Part shown: in pieces, positions 31,458-34,763 of the stretch
Layout: each line of letters opens with the position of its first letter
Numbering within the stretch: position 1 is the first letter of the stretch
Virus record (IMG/VR): IMGVR_UViG_3300031963_000507
Location: 1-34,763 of that record
DNA from: a virus
DNA length: 34,763 nt
Strand: one strand, 5' to 3'
Notes under the pieces: model-generated
The model's database searches: none
Told to the model about the DNA's origin: nothing
The model's input: the letters and a program-made list of their open reading frames with translations, nothing else
Program-made: the position numbers and the translations under genes

Positions 31458-31613
31458 TTATTTTTTGAGTGATTTTGAAATTTCGCGCCAGTGTTTAGCC
31501 TCTTGTGGCTTGCCCAGCTGCTCATACTTGATGGCGATGTCGCTTGCCTCTATAGACCATTTTTCTTTAATTTTGTTGTATTTAACTTGGTCATTAGGGG
31601 TTGCTTGCGTCAT
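31458..31613 (-). CDS. Small helical protein
   Basis: A 51-residue gene: MTQATPNDQVKYNKIKEKW, then SIEASDIAIKYEQLGKPQEA, ending in HWREISKSLKK. The AGAGGAG ribosome site before the ATG is strong, and a promoter/operator lies ~30-55 bases upstream, so it is likely expressed as the first gene of its transcript. The helix-turn-helix pair EASDIAIKYEQLGKPQEAKHW is TPR-like in size. Function is unknown. Confidence 0.55.
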   Translation of the reverse strand: MTQATPNDQVKYNKIKEKWSIEASDIAIKYEQLGKPQEAKHWREISKSLKK

Positions 31614-31636
31614 AACGGCTCCTCTTGTTTTGACAC

Positions 31637-31653
31637 TTAAACTTTACGTTTAA
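31637..31653. promoter_or_regulatory. Candidate repressor operator O3
   Basis: TTAAAC and GTTTAA are perfect arms around TTTAC. Read on the minus strand the core is AAACGTAAAGTTT, differing from O1 (AAACGTCAAGTTT) at one base. It covers the -10 element of the promoter described next, as expected for a repressor site. Confidence 0.6.
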
Positions 31654-31669
31654 ATAGCCGCGCCGTCAA
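31641..31669 (-). promoter_or_regulatory. Candidate early promoter overlapping O3
   Basis: On the minus strand TTGACG (31664-31669) and TAAAGT (31641-31646) are 17 bases apart, the best sigma-70-like promoter in the early region. It would transcribe the 51-residue gene, the gene at 31445, the tRNA and genes beyond. A perfect TTGACA also faces + at 31630-31635 but lacks a good -10. Confidence 0.6.
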
Positions 31670-31672
31670 TAA

Positions 31673-31957
31673 CTATTTTGGGTTGCGCCACAGAAAACTG
31701 ATTTTTTCTAGCTGTGCATCCACTCTTGCCTCAAAGAAGTTGCTTAAATCAGCGTTACTCTTTTCAGTTTGATCTGTGTTCTTTTGTGATGCCCGCAGCA
31801 TATTAACTTCCCAGTAAAAATTCCATAAAAGCTCCATGGTTTGGGCTGCCTCAGCTAAAGCAGCATTAGCAACGCCATCTTGCGTTACTACATCCTTAGA
31901 AAGAATTTCTAGCGCCTTTATGAGTATTGTGGGATGTGTGTGTTTCATGTTTTCCAT
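31673..31957 (-). CDS. Hypothetical helical protein
   Basis: The 94-residue product (ILIKALEILSKDVVTQDGVAN, AALAEAAQTMELLWNFYWEV, FFEARVDAQLEKISFLW) is largely helical and resembles small early phage proteins. An alternative start at 31948 (MKHTHPT) has GGA just before it. No function is known. It ends right before the O3 promoter. Confidence 0.5.
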   Translation of the reverse strand: MENMKHTHPTILIKALEILSKDVVTQDGVANAALAEAAQTMELLWNFYWEVNMLRASQKNTDQTEKSNADLSNFFEARVDAQLEKISFLWRNPK

Positions 31958-31961
31958 ATGA

Positions 31962-32120
31962 TCAGCCCATTGATGCTATAAAGAAAAAAACAGCAGTAAT
32001 AGCCGCCGCTACTGAAAATGGCACAAGCTCATAATAAGCAAGGGTTGCGCTTATCCAGAGAAAGACAAACGCAATGATAAATGCGCTTATCGCTATATTA
32101 TCGGGTTTGTATGGCCGCAT
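31962..32120 (-). CDS. Small two-pass membrane protein
   Basis: The 52-residue product has two hydrophobic segments (IAISAFIIAFVFLWISATLA ~9-28 and FSVAAAITAVFFFIASM ~35-51) joined by a short YYEL turn, preceded by a basic MRPYKP. An AAAGG ribosome site lies ~9 bases before the ATG, and neighbours on both sides are 4-5 bp away, supporting a real gene. It could be a holin-like or membrane-exclusion protein, but nothing shows which. Confidence 0.55.
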   Translation of the reverse strand: MRPYKPDNIAISAFIIAFVFLWISATLAYYELVPFSVAAAITAVFFFIASMG

Positions 32121-32125
32121 AGATT

Positions 32126-32533
32126 TTAACCTTTCACTTGTTGATATATGCTTGTTGCACGCTGGCGAACATCCGCAATTGATATACCATCTTGCTTAGC
32201 CAGAATCCTTATAACATCCCACATCTCTTTTAGAAGCTCTGGCGGCATGCTCTTTTTTGCCACCATATCCGGTGCTAGGTGCGCTATTTCAAGCTCTGGC
32301 ATAGCGACCGGGAACCATTCACCCGGCTCTGGCATGTCAAACTTTGAAACAACACCTGTTGCCTGATCAATGCGCACAAAGCGGCCAGGTGCGCCCATTC
32401 TTTTGGCCGCGTTAGGTGCGTATGGCTCATACTTAACTAGAGCCTCCCGCTGCCCCACAAAAAACATAGTGCCATCTTGCGGCGCGGTTTCTGTTGGCTG
32501 GCCTATTTCTTTTATAATCCACTGCTTTTTCAT
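32126..32533 (-). CDS. Hypothetical protein
   Basis: The 135-residue product has a beta-rich first half (GTMFFVGQREALVKYEPYAP, GRFVRIDQATGVVSKFDMPE, PGEWFPVAM) and a helical second half (PPELLKEMWDVIRILAKQDG, ADVRQRATSIYQQV). The first half could be a small barrel. It is one base from the exonuclease stop upstream and 5 bp from the membrane protein gene downstream. No family was recognised. Confidence 0.5.
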   Translation of the reverse strand: MKKQWIIKEIGQPTETAPQDGTMFFVGQREALVKYEPYAPNAAKRMGAPGRFVRIDQATGVVSKFDMPEPGEWFPVAMPELEIAHLAPDMVAKKSMPPELLKEMWDVIRILAKQDGISIADVRQRATSIYQQVKG

Positions 32534-32534
32534 G

Positions 32535-33119
32535 TCAGATAACTTTCTTTAGTTCATAATAAACATCGCGGCAGGCGCGGACATCCGCCATCGCATCGTG
32601 CGCCCCATCAAACTCTTTACCAAAAAAGAACTTGTAAGCCTCTTGTAGATTCGGGGATTTGTATTGCGTCATCCCTTTGGCGACCATCTTTTCCGTTGGC
32701 GGAATTTTCACAACGTTTGTGCTGTTCTGCATCGTGCAAAAGAGGTTTGAGAATAAAGGCCGCTTTGGCTGCAGCTGCATGTGTGCGCCCATGATTTCAA
32801 TCATCAACACGTCAAAGCTGGCGTTGTGCGCCACCACTGTGTGCGCCATCTCCGCCAGGCGATAAAAGAGCGACAAAGCCCCCTTTGCTGCTACCCCGTA
32901 CTGCAGCGCCGCTGCCTGTGTTATCCCGTGAATCTTTGCCGCATCCTCTGGAATAATCCAGCCCTCTGGTTTTATAATCAGGTTAATCTCAGAGCGGATT
33001 TTGTCCTTATCCATCAGGATTGCGCCTATCTGGCAAACGTAAGGCTGATCTTGATGATCAAGGGGATTGCGCTTGTTTGGCAGCCCGGTTGTTTCGGTAT
33101 CAAAGAACAGAATTGTCAT
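32535..33119 (-). CDS. DEDDh 3'-5' exonuclease (DnaQ-like)
   Basis: The ATG at 33119 (MTILFFDTETTGL) was chosen; a TTG at 33134 adds five residues and is less likely. The 194-residue product has the DEDDh metal and catalytic residues: FDTET (Asp7, Glu9), HNASFD (Asp103) and HDAMADVRA (His174, Asp179). Such enzymes proofread or trim DNA 3' ends. In this operon, next to an SMC-like ATPase and an SF2 helicase, a role in phage DNA replication or recombination is likely. It overlaps the preceding small gene by 20 bp. Confidence 0.85.
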   Translation of the reverse strand: MTILFFDTETTGLPNKRNPLDHQDQPYVCQIGAILMDKDKIRSEINLIIKPEGWIIPEDAAKIHGITQAAALQYGVAAKGALSLFYRLAEMAHTVVAHNASFDVLMIEIMGAHMQLQPKRPLFSNLFCTMQNSTNVVKIPPTEKMVAKGMTQYKSPNLQEAYKFFFGKEFDGAHDAMADVRACRDVYYELKKVI

Positions 33120-33342
33120 TTTTTTCGCTTTCAATTACTGGCGGCAATTCCGCCCAATATTTAGGTTGATTGGCACGAATCCAGACCGCGCCCATCTTGT
33201 GGTGCAAATCCATATTCCAGAACGGCCCCTTTTTTCGGAAAAAGGGGTTTAAATCCCACTGGCCTACTACCCAGCCTATCCGGGGAAAAAGCAGCAGGAT
33301 TCTTTTGTTGCGAGGCGTTTCGCTATCTATAAGTTTAGGCAT
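33100..33342 (-). CDS. Hypothetical small protein
   Basis: The 80-residue product (PKLIDSETPRNKRILLLFPRIGW, NPFFRKKGPFWNMDLHH, WIRANQPKYWAELPP) is rich in Trp and Phe. It lies between the ATPase (immediately upstream) and the exonuclease (20-bp overlap). The coding sequence contains a perfect inverted repeat at 33226-33247. No family was recognised; a partner of the flanking DNA enzymes is only a positional guess. Confidence 0.5.
   Translation of the reverse strand: MPKLIDSETPRNKRILLLFPRIGWVVGQWDLNPFFRKKGPFWNMDLHHKMGAVWIRANQPKYWAELPPVIESEKNDNSVL
33226..33247. repeat. Perfect inverted repeat inside a coding gene
   Basis: CCCCTTTTT (33226-33234) and AAAAAGGGG (33239-33247) are perfect 9-base arms around TCGG. 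Transcribed either way it forms a hairpin. It codes for NPFFRKKGPF on the minus strand, so codon choice may explain it. Confidence 0.7.
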
Positions 33343-34763
33343 TTAGGCCACCGTGCCGTTTTCCAGCCAGAGGGTTTTGCCGCCGACCTTGCTAAGGTCT
33401 GGAGCCTCCTCACGCTTAAGGATTGTTGCTGTTAAAAGCGCATTCTTGACCTTGGAGCGTAGCAGCTTAATCAGGCCGTTGCGCCCGGCGTTATCTAGGA
33501 TGTCGATGGCGTCAAAGACCAAGGGCAAATCGCCATCGTTCTTTTCGGCGACCTGTAGAATCACCCGCACCCGATATTGTTCTGAGGCGCTCAAAAATTC
33601 ATAGCGGCGGCCATCGTAAGTGACGCTTAAATCCTCCTCCACAAAAACCTTTTTGTATCCCGATATCTGGCAAAGCTCAGCCAGCAGCGCATTGTAACGT
33701 TCAAGCCCCTTTGACACCTTTTGCTTGCGGATGCTCAAATCCCCATCCGCATCGAGATAAGCGGCAATATTAAGCGAGCGCTGTATCTTGTCCTGTATCT
33801 CTGTTGCGGCATGGTATTGTTTGATTAAATCCGCTGTTTTTAAGGCTTTTGTTGCCGCCTCAATAAGTGGGGCAGTATCAATTTTTGATCCGTCCTGATT
33901 TTCGCTGATTCGCTTTAAAGCCTCTTTTGCTTCTCTGTAAACATTCAAAACCGGAACCCGTTCTTGCGCTGCCTGATCGTATGCCGCTTTCATGGATACC
34001 TTTTTCTGCTGTATCTGTGAGAATTTTAGGTTGCGTTCCTCTATCTGTTCTGGCGTCAATTCATCAGCCTTGCGCACCTTATCCGGTGCGCCGCTTGGCC
34101 CTTGGTCAATGGCTATTTTGCCTGCGCAATGCGGGCAAGCCCACCCGGTGCTGATCCACTTTTCCGCCTTCTTTTCCTCAGCGATGGCCTCGTTCCACTT
34201 TTTGCCCGCGCTATCTAGGCGAGCATCAATTTCGGCGAGCTGCTTTTCTAAGGATGTAACCATTGCGGCTTTTTGTTCATCACCTTCGCGTAAAATCCCG
34301 ATGCGCGAGTTCGCAATATCCGCATCACGCACTTGCTGCATAAGGGCTAAATATTGATCCCTGAAAACCGATTCCGGTTGCACGGCATCGGAATTGTTCA
34401 GGTCACTAGGTTGCCAGCCGTTGGCTTTTGCCGATCCCCATGCTTCCCCGGTAATGACGCGCCATTCTGTTTTTAAGGCCGTTGCTTGGTCTTTATAGAG
34501 CTTGCACGTTTCATCCCATGACGTATCGATAATGCGCTTCCAGAGCTTTTGCCGATTGCCCTGTTCCATGTTAGGGAACGCGGCAATAATGTCATCAAGG
34601 GTAGGCATCATCCCTGTGGATTCTAAAAGGTGCAGTACCCGCTGCGCCGTTGTCATGTTAATAAAATTCAGCTGCCCGGTGAGTAAGGGATAACTTGATG
34701 GCGGCGATTCCCCGTCTGTTACATATTCGCAGCTAGGATAGCTTAGGCTGGCTGTGCCGCCCT
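33343..34763 (-). CDS. SMC/Rad50-like ATPase, C-terminal part (5' partial)
   Basis: The minus frame stays open to the window end, so the gene starts outside; the in-frame ATG at 34656 is probably internal. Counting from that Met, residues ~125-165 and ~205-255 form coiled coils flanking WACPHC (174-177), like a Rad50 zinc-hook cysteine pair. LSASEQYR (355-362, ABC signature) and DLPLVFDAIDIL (376-387, Walker B) follow. The Walker A part must lie outside. The family acts in DNA end processing and recombination. With the DnaQ-like exonuclease downstream, it resembles a phage nuclease/ATPase pair of SbcCD-type logic, by inference. Confidence 0.75.
   Translation of the reverse strand, partial: GGTASLSYPSCEYVTDGESPPSSYPLLTGQLNFINMTTAQRVLHLLESTGMMPTLDDIIAAFPNMEQGNRQKLWKRIIDTSWDETCKLYKDQATALKTEWRVITGEAWGSAKANGWQPSDLNNSDAVQPESVFRDQYLALMQQVRDADIANSRIGILREGDEQKAAMVTSLEKQLAEIDARLDSAGKKWNEAIAEEKKAEKWISTGWACPHCAGKIAIDQGPSGAPDKVRKADELTPEQIEERNLKFSQIQQKKVSMKAAYDQAAQERVPVLNVYREAKEALKRISENQDGSKIDTAPLIEAATKALKTADLIKQYHAATEIQDKIQRSLNIAAYLDADGDLSIRKQKVSKGLERYNALLAELCQISGYKKVFVEEDLSVTYDGRRYEFLSASEQYRVRVILQVAEKNDGDLPLVFDAIDILDNAGRNGLIKLLRSKVKNALLTATILKREEAPDLSKVGGKTLWLENGTVA

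Noticed and set aside
32698-32718. Dyad-like CACAACGTTTGTG
   Set aside because: It lies within the exonuclease coding region and lacks the TAAAC-N5-GTTTA form.
1-34763. CRISPR array, integrase, transposase or diversity-generating retroelement
   Set aside because: No regular spaced repeats, recombinase motifs, insertion-sequence ends or reverse transcriptase motifs were seen on either strand.

Overview
The window is a 34.8 kb piece of a tailed double-stranded DNA phage or prophage with a long non-contractile (siphovirus-type) tail. The host is probably a Gram-negative proteobacterium. Evidence for this is the AGGAG-type ribosome sites, an SGNH/kelch/beta-helix virion set, a GH108 endolysin and a 3TM holin of the kind described for gene-transfer agents. 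Some details (the holin type, the DUF2163/DUF6950-like tail-tip pair, a TTGACGC-N10-GATAGAAT promoter) would suit an alphaproteobacterium, but this is inference. No integrase, portal or terminase gene lies in the window, so lifestyle cannot be decided. The left end is cut inside a ChaB/XkdF-like gene and the right end inside an SMC-like ATPase gene.

Layout. (1) 1-3408, head genes on +: ChaB/XkdF-like protease, scaffold-like protein, cement protein and major capsid protein. (2) 3423-9489, + strand: eight genes lying unusually between the capsid gene and the neck genes. They include an SGNH-fold esterase with inserted modules, a kelch-like propeller, a short-repeat protein and an Ig-like small protein; they look like a capsid or virion fibre module. 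(3) 9571-12236: neck proteins, tail terminator and tail tube, followed by a strong terminator and a new promoter. (4) 12372-22757: tail assembly chaperones joined by a -1 frameshift on TTTTTTG, tape measure, tail-tip proteins including an NlpC/P60-like peptidase and a J-like hub, a tailspike and a small last gene. (5) 22750-24551, minus strand: eight small genes of unknown function. (6) 24638-26067, + strand: lysis cassette (leader peptide, coiled-coil/TM protein, GH108 endolysin, 3TM holin). (7) 26048-34763, minus strand: early and regulatory genes. These are an SNase-like secreted protein, possible regulators, an SF2 helicase, a C5 cytosine methyltransferase with a second long gene in another frame, a HigA-like regulator, a CAU tRNA, several small genes, a DEDDh exonuclease and an SMC-like ATPase.

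The most interesting features are these. A 289-codon second gene with its own ribosome site lies inside the cytosine methyltransferase gene on the same strand. Three intergenic dyads of the form TAAAC-N5-GTTTA look like operators of one phage repressor. The possible fibre module sits between capsid and neck genes and shares sequence modules with the tailspike. All functional names come from reading motifs by eye; no database search was run.
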